The notes under the pieces were generated by a model. That model did no database searches. It saw only the letters and a list, made by a program, of their open reading frames with translations, and was not told where the DNA came from. The position numbers and the translations under genes were made by a program. Below are positions 37,311-46,476 of a DNA stretch of 64,000 nt, one piece after another (position 1 is the first letter of the stretch; each line of letters begins with the position of its first letter). The stretch covers positions 248,001 to 312,000 of the forward strand of contig NZ_PVZV01000002.1 in assembly GCF_002995495.1 (NCBI RefSeq), read 5' to 3'. This DNA comes from Actinocorallia populi (GTDB taxonomy: Bacteria; Actinomycetota; Actinomycetes; Streptosporangiales; Streptosporangiaceae).

Positions 37311-38084
37311 ATGCAGCCGGTCAGGGTGATCATTGCAGCGATCTTCTTCGTGATCGGGGCTCTGATCGTGATTCCCGCCTTCACCGGCGGGAACAGCACT
37401 TCGGACGCCTCCTCCACGACGGAGCCGACCCCGACGGAGACGCCGCCCGCCACCACCTCCCCGACCGCGGGCCCCACGGCCACGCGCAGCGCCTCGCCCA
37501 CGGCGACCAGGACGCCCGCGCCCACCCGGACGGCGACCCCGGAGCCCACCAGGACCACGCCCGCGCCGCGCCCGACCGCGACGGCGAGCACGCCGCCGCC
37601 GGCCTCCCCGACGTCCGCCGCGCCGCCCGCGCGGGCGCTGACCGTCGTCTTCGGGAAGATCGACTGCCCCGCCAGGAAGATCAGCGTGAAGGTCACCAAC
37701 GACACGGGGACCGGCCAGGGGTACGCCATCACCCGCAACGGCTCGATCGTGCTCGCCGACCAGCTCGGCCCGAACGCCTCGCGGACGTCCTCGGTGGCAC
37801 TGTCCGAGGACAGGCGGGTGGTCGTGCGGGTGACCCAGGACGGCAGGCCGGTGGACGGCCGCACCTACCGGCTCGACTGCCGCAAGGCCGCCGCGGGCGA
37901 CGGCCCGGCGGAGCCGGGGACGGACGCCGACCGGCTGCCGCACACCGGGGCCGACGACACCGTGATGATCGCCCGGATCGCGACCGGCGCCGCCTCGATG
38001 ATCACCGGCGCGATCATCCTCTGGTGGGGGGGCCTGTGGCCGCGCCGCCGCGAGAACGTGTTCGGACGGGCCGATCGGGGGTAG
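37311..38084 (+). CDS. LPXTG-type cell-wall surface protein 1
   Basis: The 257-residue protein has an N-terminal hydrophobic segment (residues 5-23), a Pro/Thr/Ala-rich linker (about 28-110), a globular domain of about 80 residues (VVFGKIDCPARKISVKV ... YRLDC) with two Cys, and a C-terminal sortase signal: LPHTG at 209-213, a membrane helix and the basic tail RRRE. The ATG at 37311 has GGGAGG eight bases upstream, so it is better than the ATG at 37290. It is probably attached to peptidoglycan; no sortase gene is in the window. Confidence 0.88.
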   Translation: MQPVRVIIAAIFFVIGALIVIPAFTGGNSTSDASSTTEPTPTETPPATTSPTAGPTATRSASPTATRTPAPTRTATPEPTRTTPAPRPTATASTPPPASPTSAAPPARALTVVFGKIDCPARKISVKVTNDTGTGQGYAITRNGSIVLADQLGPNASRTSSVALSEDRRVVVRVTQDGRPVDGRTYRLDCRKAAAGDGPAEPGTDADRLPHTGADDTVMIARIATGAASMITGAIILWWGGLWPRRRENVFGRADRG

Positions 38085-38129
38085 GCCCACCCGTTGTGAT
38101 CATGGGATCACGCTGCGGGAGGTGGACCT

Positions 38130-38966
38130 TTGTTCGGGGAGATGCTGGCGGCCGCGCTGCCCGCCGATCTGGAGGTGGACTTCGGCGAGGTGAGCTGCCC
38201 CTCCAGGGTCGTGGCGGTCACCATCGCCAACACGGGCAAGGCCGACGAGCGCTACGCCCTGCGCGTCGCGGGCCGCGTCCAGCGCACCGAGCTGGTCCCG
38301 GCCGGCACCACCGTCGTCAGCCGCGTCCGCCTTCCCGAAGACCGCCCCGTCATCATCGCCGTCCACACCGCGGGGGAGTCCGCCGCCTCGGCCCGGCGCA
38401 CCGCCGACTGCACCGCGGAGTCCTTCGTCCCGGCGCCCTCGGCCCCGTCCGCCTCGGCTCCTCCCTCCGCCTCCGCCCCGGCCGCCTCCGCCCCGGCCGC
38501 GCCGGAGCCCAAGGGCGGGACCACCGCGTCCAAGGAGCCGGGTCCCGCGCCTTCCGCGAGCGAGAAGGGGACGCCGGCCGCGGAGCCCGCGGGAGGAACC
38601 GCGACGGAGACGCCGGGAGCGTCCTCCGGCACGCCGTCGTCCACGCCTCCCGCGGCCCGGCGAGCGGTCCCGGACGCGGTGACACCGTCCGACGGGGAGA
38701 CCTCCGGCACCGTGAAGAAGCTCATAGGGACGGAGTCGACGAAGGAGAAACCCGCGGCGAAGGCGAAGAAGAGACGGCACATCGCGGCGGGGGACACGCG
38801 GAAGCGAGTACGGGAACAGATGCTTCCGATGACGGGAATCAGTCCGGCGTTCGCGTACACGGGACTGGGCACGGCCGTCACGGGAGGCCTCCTGGCCTGG
38901 TACGCGCTGCTGTGGCCGGGCCGAAGAACGCAGGCGTTCCCCCCTCGCGAACGCTCCCGATCGTGA
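38130..38966 (+). CDS. LPXTG-type cell-wall surface protein 2 (no visible signal peptide)
   Basis: The 278-residue protein shares with its neighbour a two-Cys domain (VDFGEVSCPSRVVAVTI ... TADC, residues about 15-95), then an Ala/Pro/Ser-rich linker, a Lys/Arg-rich stretch, and a sortase signal with LPMTG at 232-236, a helix and RR. It starts at TTG 38130 after GGGAGGTGG and opens directly with MFGEMLAAALPADLEVD, with no typical signal peptide. Either export relies on the short N-terminal stretch or the 5' end is damaged. It is 45 nt after the first gene. Confidence 0.8.
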   Translation: MFGEMLAAALPADLEVDFGEVSCPSRVVAVTIANTGKADERYALRVAGRVQRTELVPAGTTVVSRVRLPEDRPVIIAVHTAGESAASARRTADCTAESFVPAPSAPSASAPPSASAPAASAPAAPEPKGGTTASKEPGPAPSASEKGTPAAEPAGGTATETPGASSGTPSSTPPAARRAVPDAVTPSDGETSGTVKKLIGTESTKEKPAAKAKKRRHIAAGDTRKRVREQMLPMTGISPAFAYTGLGTAVTGGLLAWYALLWPGRRTQAFPPRERSRS

Positions 38967-39025
38967 CGCCCCCCACCGCGTCCAGGGCGTGTCCTGTCGG
39001 TGAGGCTCGGTAGCCTTTCGGGATC

Positions 39026-40786
39026 GTGAGTACCTTTGCCGCCCCCGACATGCCACCCGCCTTCCCCGAGCGGGCCGCCTGGGGAACCGCCGGATCGCTG
39101 CGCGCCTGGCAGCAGCAGGCGCTGGAACTCTACTTCCGCGAGCCCCGGCGGGACTTCCTGACGGTCGCGACGCCCGGCGCGGGCAAGACCACCTTCGCGC
39201 TGCGCCTGGCCCGCGAGCTGCTCGACCGCCGCGCGATCCAGGGGATCACCGTCGTCTGCCCGACCGAGCACCTCAAGCGCCAGTGGGCCGAGTCGGCCAC
39301 CCGGGTCGGCATCAAGATCGACCCGGAGTTCACCAACGCGCAGGGCAAGACCGGCAAGGACTTCCACGGGGTCGCGGTCACCTACGCCACCGTGGCGGCC
39401 CGCCCGGCGCTGCACCGCAACCGCACCGAGGCGCGCAAGACCCTCATCATCATGGACGAGGTCCACCACGCCGGCGACGGCCTGTCGTGGGGCGACGCGG
39501 TGCGCGAGTCGTTCGAGCCGGCCACCCGCAGGCTCAGCCTGTCGGGCACGCCGTTTCGCACCGACATCAACCCGATCCCCTTCGTCGACTACGAGGAGGG
39601 GCCCGACGGCATCCGCCGCAGCCGCGCCGACTACACCTACGGGTACGGTCCCGCGCTGGCCGACGGCGTCGTGCGGCCGGTCATGTTCATGGCCTACGCG
39701 GGGGAGATGCGCTGGCGCACCCGCGCGGGCGACGAGCTGACCGCCACGCTCGGCCAGCCGCTCACCCAGGACCAGACGTCCCAGGCGTGGCGGGCGGCGC
39801 TCGACCCCAAGGGCGACTGGATCCGCCAGGTCATCCAGGCGGCCGACAGGCGCCTCACCGAGATCCGCAAGGCGATGCCGGACGCCGGGGCGATGGTCAT
39901 CGCCACCGACCACGAGGCGGCCCGCGCCTACGCCAAGATGATCCGCGGCATCACCGGGCAGGGCGCCACCATCGTGCTGTCGGACGACCCGAAGGCCAGC
40001 AAGAAGATCAAGCAGTTCGCCGACTCGGAGGACCGCTGGCTGTGCGCGGTCCGCATGGTCTCCGAGGGCGTCGACATCCCGCGCCTGGCCGTCGGCGTCT
40101 ACGCCACCTCGACCGCCACGCCGCTGTTCTTCGCGCAGGCCATCGGGCGCTTCGTGCGCGCCCGCAAGCGCGGCGAGACGGCGTCGGTGTTCCTGCCCAG
40201 CGTGCCGCTCCTCATGGGCCACGCCGCCGAGATGGAGCGCGAGCGCGACCACGTCCTGGACCGCAGGCAGCGCGAGCAGGACGGGCTGGACGACGAGGCG
40301 CTGGAGCAGGCCAACCGCAAGAACGACGGCGCCGACCTGTCGGAGGAGATCCCCTTCGAGACGATGGAGGCCAGCGCCACCTTCGACCGCGTGCTGTTCG
40401 ACGGCGGCGAGTTCGGTCTGCAGGCCGCCCCCGGCTCCGCCGAGGAGGAGGACTTCCTGGGCATCCCCGGCCTGCTCGAGCCCGAGCAGGTCGCCCAGCT
40501 GCTGCGCCAGCGCCAGGCCAGCCAGCTCGCCGCCCAGCGCAAGCGCGCCGCGGGCGGGGAGCCCGAGCCCGAGCGGGCCGCCACCGCCGCCGAGGACCTC
40601 CACGCCCTGCGCACCGAGCTCAACAGCCTCGTCGGCGCCTGGAGCCACCGCACCGGCAAGCCCCACGGAGTCGTCCACACCGAACTCCGCCGCGACTGCG
40701 GCGGCCCCGCCGTCCCCCAGGCCAGCGCCGTGGAGATCAAGCGCCGCATCGAGAAGATCAGGGAGTGGGCCGCCCGGAGGTCCTGA
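39026..40786 (+). CDS. SF2 DEAD/DEAH-box helicase
   Basis: The 586-residue helicase has motif I TPGAGKTT (near residues 50-57), motif II DEVHH, motif III SGTPFR, and late motifs with MVSEGVDIPRLAVGVYAT and QAIGRFVRARKRGE. It belongs to the type III restriction/ERCC3-like helicase group found widely in actinobacteria, with an unassigned C-terminal part after about residue 400. The GTG at 39026 follows the LPXTG gene by 59 nt. It could serve DNA repair or RNA handling; the sequence does not decide. Confidence 0.9.
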   Translation: MSTFAAPDMPPAFPERAAWGTAGSLRAWQQQALELYFREPRRDFLTVATPGAGKTTFALRLARELLDRRAIQGITVVCPTEHLKRQWAESATRVGIKIDPEFTNAQGKTGKDFHGVAVTYATVAARPALHRNRTEARKTLIIMDEVHHAGDGLSWGDAVRESFEPATRRLSLSGTPFRTDINPIPFVDYEEGPDGIRRSRADYTYGYGPALADGVVRPVMFMAYAGEMRWRTRAGDELTATLGQPLTQDQTSQAWRAALDPKGDWIRQVIQAADRRLTEIRKAMPDAGAMVIATDHEAARAYAKMIRGITGQGATIVLSDDPKASKKIKQFADSEDRWLCAVRMVSEGVDIPRLAVGVYATSTATPLFFAQAIGRFVRARKRGETASVFLPSVPLLMGHAAEMERERDHVLDRRQREQDGLDDEALEQANRKNDGADLSEEIPFETMEASATFDRVLFDGGEFGLQAAPGSAEEEDFLGIPGLLEPEQVAQLLRQRQASQLAAQRKRAAGGEPEPERAATAAEDLHALRTELNSLVGAWSHRTGKPHGVVHTELRRDCGGPAVPQASAVEIKRRIEKIREWAARRS

Positions 40787-40795
40787 GCCCCGCGG

Positions 40796-41374
40796 TCAGG
40801 AGGCCAGGACGGGGTCGCCCTCGAGGCGCACCCCGGCCGCGCGCAGCTCCGCCAGGGCCCGGGTGGTGGTGGCGGGGGAGACGCCCGCGGTGAGGCCGAG
40901 CAGGACGGTGGTGTCCAGACCCGCGGCCCTGGCGTCCAGGGCGGTGGCGCGGACGCAGTGGTCGGTGGCGATGCCGACGACGTCGACGCCGGTGACGCCG
41001 CGGGACTTCAGCCACGCGTCCAGGGGGGTGCCGTCGTCGGCCGTTCCCTCGAAGCCGCTGTAGGCGGCGGTCTCGCGCCCCTTGCTGAAGACCGCCTCGA
41101 TGGGGGCGAGCGACAGGGCGGGGTGGAAGTCCGCGCCGGGCGTGCCGATGACGCAGTGCGGCGGCCAGGACTCCGCGTAGTCGGGTTCCTCGGCGAAGTG
41201 GTCGCCCGGGTCCAGGTGGAAGTCGCGGGTGGCCACCACGTGGGCGTACTCGTCCCGGTGCCCGGCCAGATGGCCGGAGATGGCGGAGGCGACGCCCGCG
41301 CCGCCGCCGACGGCCAGCGAACCCCCCTCGCAGAAGTCGTTCTGGACGTCCACGATGATCAACGCGCGGCTCAT
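40796..41374 (-). CDS. pncA: Nicotinamidase (isochorismatase-fold amidohydrolase)
   Basis: PncA deaminates nicotinamide to nicotinate. The 192-residue protein has the catalytic triad Asp10 in IIVDVQNDF, Lys in VFSKGRE and Cys in GIATDHCVRATALDA, plus the metal-site residues D52 and H54 in RDFHLDPGDH. It lies 28 nt after pncB, so pncB-pncA form a NAD-salvage operon. Its stop codon is 9 nt from the convergent helicase stop. Confidence 0.95.
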   Translation of the reverse strand: MSRALIIVDVQNDFCEGGSLAVGGGAGVASAISGHLAGHRDEYAHVVATRDFHLDPGDHFAEEPDYAESWPPHCVIGTPGADFHPALSLAPIEAVFSKGRETAAYSGFEGTADDGTPLDAWLKSRGVTGVDVVGIATDHCVRATALDARAAGLDTTVLLGLTAGVSPATTTRALAELRAAGVRLEGDPVLAS

Positions 41375-41402
41375 GGTCCTCCTGTCGATGCTCAGGTGGA
41401 GA

Positions 41403-42713
41403 TTAACTCTGTCCCGTGAGGGTGGGAAGGGCGGGATCGCCCTTGGTCAGGTGCAGGGCGGCGGGGGGGAGTTCGGCCAGGGCGCGCCGGTGGCGGTCGC
41501 GGGCGGCCTCCAGGGGCTCGCGTCCGACGACGCGCCCGGAGGAGACCAGGGGGACCTGGAGGGGGCGGTCCTCGGTGCCGGGCTCGGGGACCGGCTCGGC
41601 GGCGGAGACGAGCTCCGCCACGGCCGTTCCGTCCTGGAAGCGGCGGTGGGCGTGCTTGCGGCCGCCCGTGCCGGACTTGCCGGGGGAGGACTTGGCGACC
41701 GGGAGGAGGGCGCCTGAGGAGTCCTCGCGGGCCACCAGCTTGTAGACGAGGGAGGCGGTGGGCGCGCCGGAGCCGGTGACCAGGGACGTGCCCACGCCGT
41801 AGGCGTCGCAGGGGGCGGCGGCCAGGGCGGCGATGGCGTACTCGTCGAGGTCGCCGGTGACCACGATGCGGGTGCCGCGGGCGCCGAGGTCGTCGAGCCG
41901 GCGGCGCACCTCCTCGGCGACCACGCGCAGGTCGCCGCTGTCGATGCGGACCGCGCCCAGCCGCGGCCCGGCCAGTTCGACGGCGGTGCGCACGGCCTCG
42001 GCCACGTCGTAGGTGTCGACGAGGAGGGTCGTCTCCTCCCCGGCGGAGGCGAGCTGGGAGCGGAACGCCTGGCGCTCGTCGTCGTGCAGGAGCGTGAAGG
42101 CGTGGGCGGAGGTCCCGGCGGTGGGCACGCCGTACATCCGTCCGGCCTCCAGGTTGGAGGTCGTGGCGAAGCCGCAGAGGCGGGCGACGCGCGCGGCGGC
42201 CACCGCCGCGCCCTCGTGGGTGCGGCGGGAGCCCATCTCGATCAGCGGGCGCCCGGAGGCCGCCTGGACCATGCGGGAGGCGGCGGCGGCCACCGCGCAG
42301 TCGTGGTTGAAGACGGACAGCGCCAGGGTCTCCAGCAGGACCGTCTCGGCGAACGTGCCCTCCACCCGCAGGATGGGCGAGCCCGGGAAGTAGCAGTCGC
42401 CCTCGGCGTAGCCCCAGATGTCGCCGCCGAACCGGAAGCCCTCCAGCCAGGCCGCGGTGGTGTCGTCGACGACGCCGCCGCGGGTGAGGAAGTCCAGCTC
42501 GGCCGCGCCGAACCGGAAGCGCTCCAGGGCGTCCAGGAACCGTCCGGTACCGGCCGTCACGCCGTACCTGCGGCCCTGGGGAAGCCGCCGGGCGAACACC
42601 TCGAAGACCGCGTGCCGCGCCGCGGTGCCGTCGCGCAGGGCGGCCTGCAGCATGGTGAGTTCATAATGATCAGTGAGCAGCGCCGTGCTCGCGCCGAACC
42701 CCGTCTCTGGCAT
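41403..42713 (-). CDS. pncB: Nicotinate phosphoribosyltransferase
   Basis: The enzyme makes nicotinate mononucleotide from nicotinate and PRPP. The 436-residue protein has LTDHYELTMLQAAL near the start, EMGSRRTHEGAA, GTSAHAFTLLHDDER and RIDSGDLRVVAEEVR (PRPP site). I choose the ATG at 42713 because GGAGG lies seven bases upstream; the GTG at 42719 has a poor spacing. The order pncB, clpS, DUF2017, mec, cysO, cysM, murI is the same as in mycobacteria. Confidence 0.96.
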   Translation of the reverse strand: MPETGFGASTALLTDHYELTMLQAALRDGTAARHAVFEVFARRLPQGRRYGVTAGTGRFLDALERFRFGAAELDFLTRGGVVDDTTAAWLEGFRFGGDIWGYAEGDCYFPGSPILRVEGTFAETVLLETLALSVFNHDCAVAAAASRMVQAASGRPLIEMGSRRTHEGAAVAAARVARLCGFATTSNLEAGRMYGVPTAGTSAHAFTLLHDDERQAFRSQLASAGEETTLLVDTYDVAEAVRTAVELAGPRLGAVRIDSGDLRVVAEEVRRRLDDLGARGTRIVVTGDLDEYAIAALAAAPCDAYGVGTSLVTGSGAPTASLVYKLVAREDSSGALLPVAKSSPGKSGTGGRKHAHRRFQDGTAVAELVSAAEPVPEPGTEDRPLQVPLVSSGRVVGREPLEAARDRHRRALAELPPAALHLTKGDPALPTLTGQS

Positions 42714-42793
42714 GTCCACCCTCCGCAGACTACGGGTAGGGGTGTTCGCGGCCGTGCGCCCGGTAGGTTCGAGAACGAGGGAGGGAGAATCCG

Positions 42794-43084
42794 ATGACCA
42801 GCGCGCCCATCACCGTCGAGAGGCCTGGTGCGGACGAGGAGATCCGTCCTGATCTCCCGTGGCTGACCATCGTCTGGAACGACCCGATCAACCTGATGTC
42901 GTACGTCACCTACGTCTTCCAGACGGTGTTCGGGTTCGCCAGGGAGAAGGCCGAGAAGCTCATGCTCGACGTGCACCACAAGGGGAGGGCCGTGGTCGAC
43001 TCCGGCACCCGGGAGGAGATGGAACGCAATGTCGAGGTGCTCCACTCCTACGGGCTGTGGGCGACAGTGAAGCGGGACGACTAG
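42794..43084 (+). CDS. clpS: ATP-dependent Clp protease adaptor ClpS
   Basis: ClpS delivers N-end-rule substrates to ClpA/ClpC. The 96-residue protein contains WLTIVWNDPINLMSYVTYVF with the substrate-binding Asn-Asp, VHHKGRAVV and AEKLMLDVH. The 5' 15 residues form the flexible tail. It is immediately followed by the DUF2017 gene (no spacing). Confidence 0.97.
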   Translation: MTSAPITVERPGADEEIRPDLPWLTIVWNDPINLMSYVTYVFQTVFGFAREKAEKLMLDVHHKGRAVVDSGTREEMERNVEVLHSYGLWATVKRDD

Positions 43085-43618
43085 ATGGGCGGCGGTTTCA
43101 AGAGGAGCTCCACGGGCGTCCGCATGTCGCTGGACCGGGTGGAGAAGGCGGTGCTGGCCAACCTCATCGGCCAGCTGCGGCAGCTGCTGGAGGAGCTGCC
43201 CAAGGGCGACCCGGGCCTGGCCGAGCTGGGCATCTCCGAGAGCACGGAGGCCCCCGGCGACCCGGTGCTGGCGCGGTTGTTCCCCGACGGCTACCGCGAG
43301 GACGGGGCGGCGTCGGGGGAGTTCCGCCGCTACACCGAGGCGTCGCTGCGCGAGGGCAAGGAGCGCGACTCCGAGCTCGTGCTGCGCACCCTGAACGAGG
43401 GCGGGGACGTCTCCCTGGACCCCGACCAGGCGCAGTCCTGGCTGCGGGTGCTCAACGACCTGCGGCTGGCCCTGGGCACCCGGCTGGAGCTCGGCGAGGA
43501 CGACCACGACCGGTTCCGCGACCTGGACGAGGACGACCCCGAGTACACCATGATCGTCACCTACGACTGGCTGACCCAGCTGCAGGACGGCCTGGTGCAC
43601 TGCCTGTGGGGCGGGTGA
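43085..43618 (+). CDS. DUF2017 family protein
   Basis: This 177-residue helical protein begins GGGFKRSSTGVRMSLDRVE and contains GEFRRYTEASLREGKERD and LAIGTRLEL-like LALGTRLELGEDDHDR. It always follows clpS in actinobacteria, so a role with ClpS/ClpC is suspected but not known. The ATG at 43085 is the base after the clpS stop. Confidence 0.92.
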   Translation: MGGGFKRSSTGVRMSLDRVEKAVLANLIGQLRQLLEELPKGDPGLAELGISESTEAPGDPVLARLFPDGYREDGAASGEFRRYTEASLREGKERDSELVLRTLNEGGDVSLDPDQAQSWLRVLNDLRLALGTRLELGEDDHDRFRDLDEDDPEYTMIVTYDWLTQLQDGLVHCLWGG

Positions 43619-43688
43619 GCGGTCCCGGCCGGCCGTGCCCCGCGGGGAGCGACCCGGCGTTTCCAGGACGAAATTCCTCCTGGGTAAT

Positions 43689-44120
43689 ATGCGGCTCATG
43701 CTGACCATCACCCAGGAGATCGTCGACCAGATCACGGCGCACGCGCGCGCCGACCACCCCGACGAGGCCTGCGGCGTGGTGGCGGGGCCGATCGGCAGCG
43801 ACCGCCCCGAGCGCTTCGTCCCCATGGAGAACGCCGAGCGCTCCCCGACCTTCTACCGCTTCGACTCGCTGGAGCAGCTGAAGGTCTGGCGGGAGATGGA
43901 CGACCGGGACGAGGAGCCGGTGGTGATCTACCACTCGCACACCGCGACCGAGGCCTACCCCTCGCGGACCGACGTGTCCTACGCCGCGGAGCCGAACGCC
44001 CACTACGTCCTGGTCTCCACCCGGGAAGAGAATGAGACCGAGTTTCGTTCGTACCGGATCGTGGACGGTGTCATCACCGAGGAAGAGGTGAGGATCGTCG
44101 GGACCTACGAATCCGTGTGA
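43689..44120 (+). CDS. mec: CysO-cysteine-hydrolysing JAMM peptidase
   Basis: Mec cleaves cysteine from the C-terminus of CysO after CysM has added it. The 143-residue protein has the MPN+/JAMM site: Glu in DEACGVV, the H-S-H motif YHSHTATEAYPSRTD with Ser and Asp ligands. It is part of mec-cysO-cysM, as in Mycobacterium tuberculosis. I use the ATG at 43689 (MRLMLTI), one of two near ATGs. Confidence 0.94.
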   Translation: MRLMLTITQEIVDQITAHARADHPDEACGVVAGPIGSDRPERFVPMENAERSPTFYRFDSLEQLKVWREMDDRDEEPVVIYHSHTATEAYPSRTDVSYAAEPNAHYVLVSTREENETEFRSYRIVDGVITEEEVRIVGTYESV

Positions 44121-44132
44121 CCCGAACCCGGG

Positions 44133-44138
44133 TAAACT
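44133..44138 (+). promoter_or_regulatory. -10 box of a leaderless transcript before cysO
   Basis: TAAACT lies 7 nt before the ATG of the small ORF at 44146, so transcription probably starts at that ATG. No Shine-Dalgarno sequence precedes it. Confidence 0.6.
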
Positions 44139-44145
44139 CGGCGTC

Positions 44146-44205
44146 ATGGTCCAGAGTTTCCTCTTCTCCCACTCGCGTGCCGAGGTCGTCTACGACTGTC
44201 GGTGA
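44146..44205 (+). CDS. 19-residue leader peptide with a near-terminal Cys upstream of cysO
   Basis: The small frame encodes MVQSFLFSHSRAEVVYDCR. Its start has no ribosome site but follows a TAAACT -10 box by 7 nt, the arrangement of leaderless actinobacterial mRNAs. The Cys is codon 18, one codon from the stop. In mycobacteria, leaderless cysteine-containing ORFs act as cysteine-responsive attenuators of downstream genes (established knowledge). Here the downstream genes are cysO and cysM, so cysteine-sensing translation is plausible, though a single Cys codon is a weak sensor. It ends 46 nt before cysO. Confidence 0.6.
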   Translation: MVQSFLFSHSRAEVVYDCR

Positions 44206-44251
44206 CGCCTGTCCCCGAGCCGTAAACGACTTTTGAAGGAGATCACGCAAG

Positions 44252-44524
44252 ATGGCGATCGAGGTCCGGATCCCGACGATTCTGCGCAACCTCACCGACG
44301 GCGCCAAGGCCGTCGAGGGCAAGGGCGCCAACCTGGCCGAGCTGATCGGCGACCTGGACGCCCGCCACCCGGGCCTGCGCGACCGCCTGGTCGACGACAA
44401 GGGCCTGCGCCGGTTCGTCAACGTCTATCTCAACGACGAGGACGTGCGCTTCCTGGGCGGCCTGGACACCGAGGTGTCCGACGGCGACACCGTCACCGTC
44501 CTCCCCGCCGTCGCCGGCGGCTGA
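44252..44524 (+). CDS. cysO: Ubiquitin-like sulfur carrier CysO
   Basis: The 90-residue beta-grasp protein of the ThiS/MoaD family ends in AVAGG, the Gly-Gly that forms the thiocarboxylate used by CysM. The ATG at 44252 follows GAAGGAGA, a strong site. It lies between the leader ORF and cysM (3 nt gap), and completes the mec-cysO-cysM cysteine pathway. No nearby MoeZ-type activating enzyme is in the window. Confidence 0.96.
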   Translation: MAIEVRIPTILRNLTDGAKAVEGKGANLAELIGDLDARHPGLRDRLVDDKGLRRFVNVYLNDEDVRFLGGLDTEVSDGDTVTVLPAVAGG

Positions 44525-45475
<951 letters not shown>

Positions 45476-45558
45476 TCCGCCGCCGCCGGTCCGGGATCCC
45501 CGGGCCGGCGGGCCGCGGTCCGGGCGCACCGGCCGCCTTCCGGCCGCGCCGGGATCGG

Positions 45559-45585
45559 TAGGCTGAGCCGCCGAACGTAGTTCGG
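45559..45585 (+). promoter_or_regulatory. -10 box and inverted repeat before the thioesterase gene
   Basis: TAGGCT (45559-45564) is followed by CCGAAC-GTA-GTTCGG (45571-45585), which overlaps the expected transcript start. The arrangement suggests a repressor site. Confidence 0.4.
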
Positions 45586-45603
45586 TGCGCCTTGGGTGGG
45601 AAC

Positions 45604-46416
45604 ATGACGATATTCAGTGAAGCGACCGCTGTCTCCGCCGAGGGCGAGGGACGCTACCGCGCCGAGTTGAGCGACGCCTTCGGGTTCGAGACGAAGCAGG
45701 ACGGTCCCGTCGTGCTGAACGGCGGCTACCTCATGGCCGTCCTGATGCGCGCCGCCGTCGCCGAGTCCTCGCACGCCCATCCGATCTCCACGGCGGTGAG
45801 CTTCCTGCGGCCGGGCCTGCCCGGACCCGCGGAGGTCGTGGTGGAACGGCGCCGGGAGGGACGCACGGCGTCCATGCTCCGCGCCTCGCTGCTCCAGAAC
45901 GGCGAGCCGCTGCTGGACGCGCTGGTGACGACCGGCACGCTCGACCCCGACGAGAAGCCCGTCCACCTGGGCGAACCGCCCGCCCCGATGCCCGCGCCCG
46001 AGGACTGCCCCCCGCGCGGGCGGGAGCGTCCGAAGAGGGGCTTCCCCGCCAACGTGGACATGCGGTTCGACCCGGCCGTGATGGGCTGGCTGGACGGGAA
46101 CCCCACGGGCCGGCCGGAGATGCGCTCCCACGTGCGGCTGGCGGGCGGCGACGAGCCCGATCCCTACGTCCTGGCGCTGGCCATCGACTCGCTGATCCCC
46201 GTGGTGACGAACGCCGGATTCCCCGGCTGGTCGCCCACGGTCGAGCTGACCTGGCACCTGCGGGCGCTGCCGGCACCCGGGTGGCTCTGCGTGTACGGGT
46301 CCGGACGTATGGTGAACCAGGGGTGGTCCGACGAGGACGTGGAGGTCTGGGATGCCGCCGGAAATCTGGTCGCACAGAGCAGGCAGCTCGCACGAGCCGC
46401 ACGTACTCGCAAGTAA
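45604..46416 (+). CDS. TesB-like thioesterase family protein
   Basis: The 270-residue protein has a double hot-dog fold: a first unit with VVLNGGYLMAVLMRAAV and STAVSFLRPGLPGPAEVVVE, and a second with LALAIDSLIPVV, WSPTVELTWHLRA and GRMVNQGWSDEDVEVWDAAGNLVAQSRQLA. This resembles acyl-CoA thioesterase II-like proteins; the acyl group is not known. The ATG at 45604 is preferred over GTG 45592. It has its own promoter and an operator-like repeat. Confidence 0.85.
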   Translation: MTIFSEATAVSAEGEGRYRAELSDAFGFETKQDGPVVLNGGYLMAVLMRAAVAESSHAHPISTAVSFLRPGLPGPAEVVVERRREGRTASMLRASLLQNGEPLLDALVTTGTLDPDEKPVHLGEPPAPMPAPEDCPPRGRERPKRGFPANVDMRFDPAVMGWLDGNPTGRPEMRSHVRLAGGDEPDPYVLALAIDSLIPVVTNAGFPGWSPTVELTWHLRALPAPGWLCVYGSGRMVNQGWSDEDVEVWDAAGNLVAQSRQLARAARTRK

Positions 46417-46432
46417 CCTCCGATGTATTGAG

Positions 46433-46468
46433 CGTCACACATTGTGTGACGACGTCTTCGAATAGCCT
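46433..46468 (+). promoter_or_regulatory. 19-bp palindrome overlapping the murI promoter
   Basis: CGTCACACA-T-TGTGTGACG (46433-46451) is a perfect palindrome with one central base. TAGCCT (46463-46468) lies 8 nt before the murI ATG at 46477, with no ribosome site between, so murI is probably leaderless. Confidence 0.6.
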
Positions 46469-46476
46469 AGGTCGTC

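Noticed and set aside
38024-39013. A 329-residue plus-strand Arg-rich frame overlapping the second LPXTG gene
   Set aside because: Arg/Gly-rich content without motifs; the overlapping frame has a two-Cys domain and a sortase signal.
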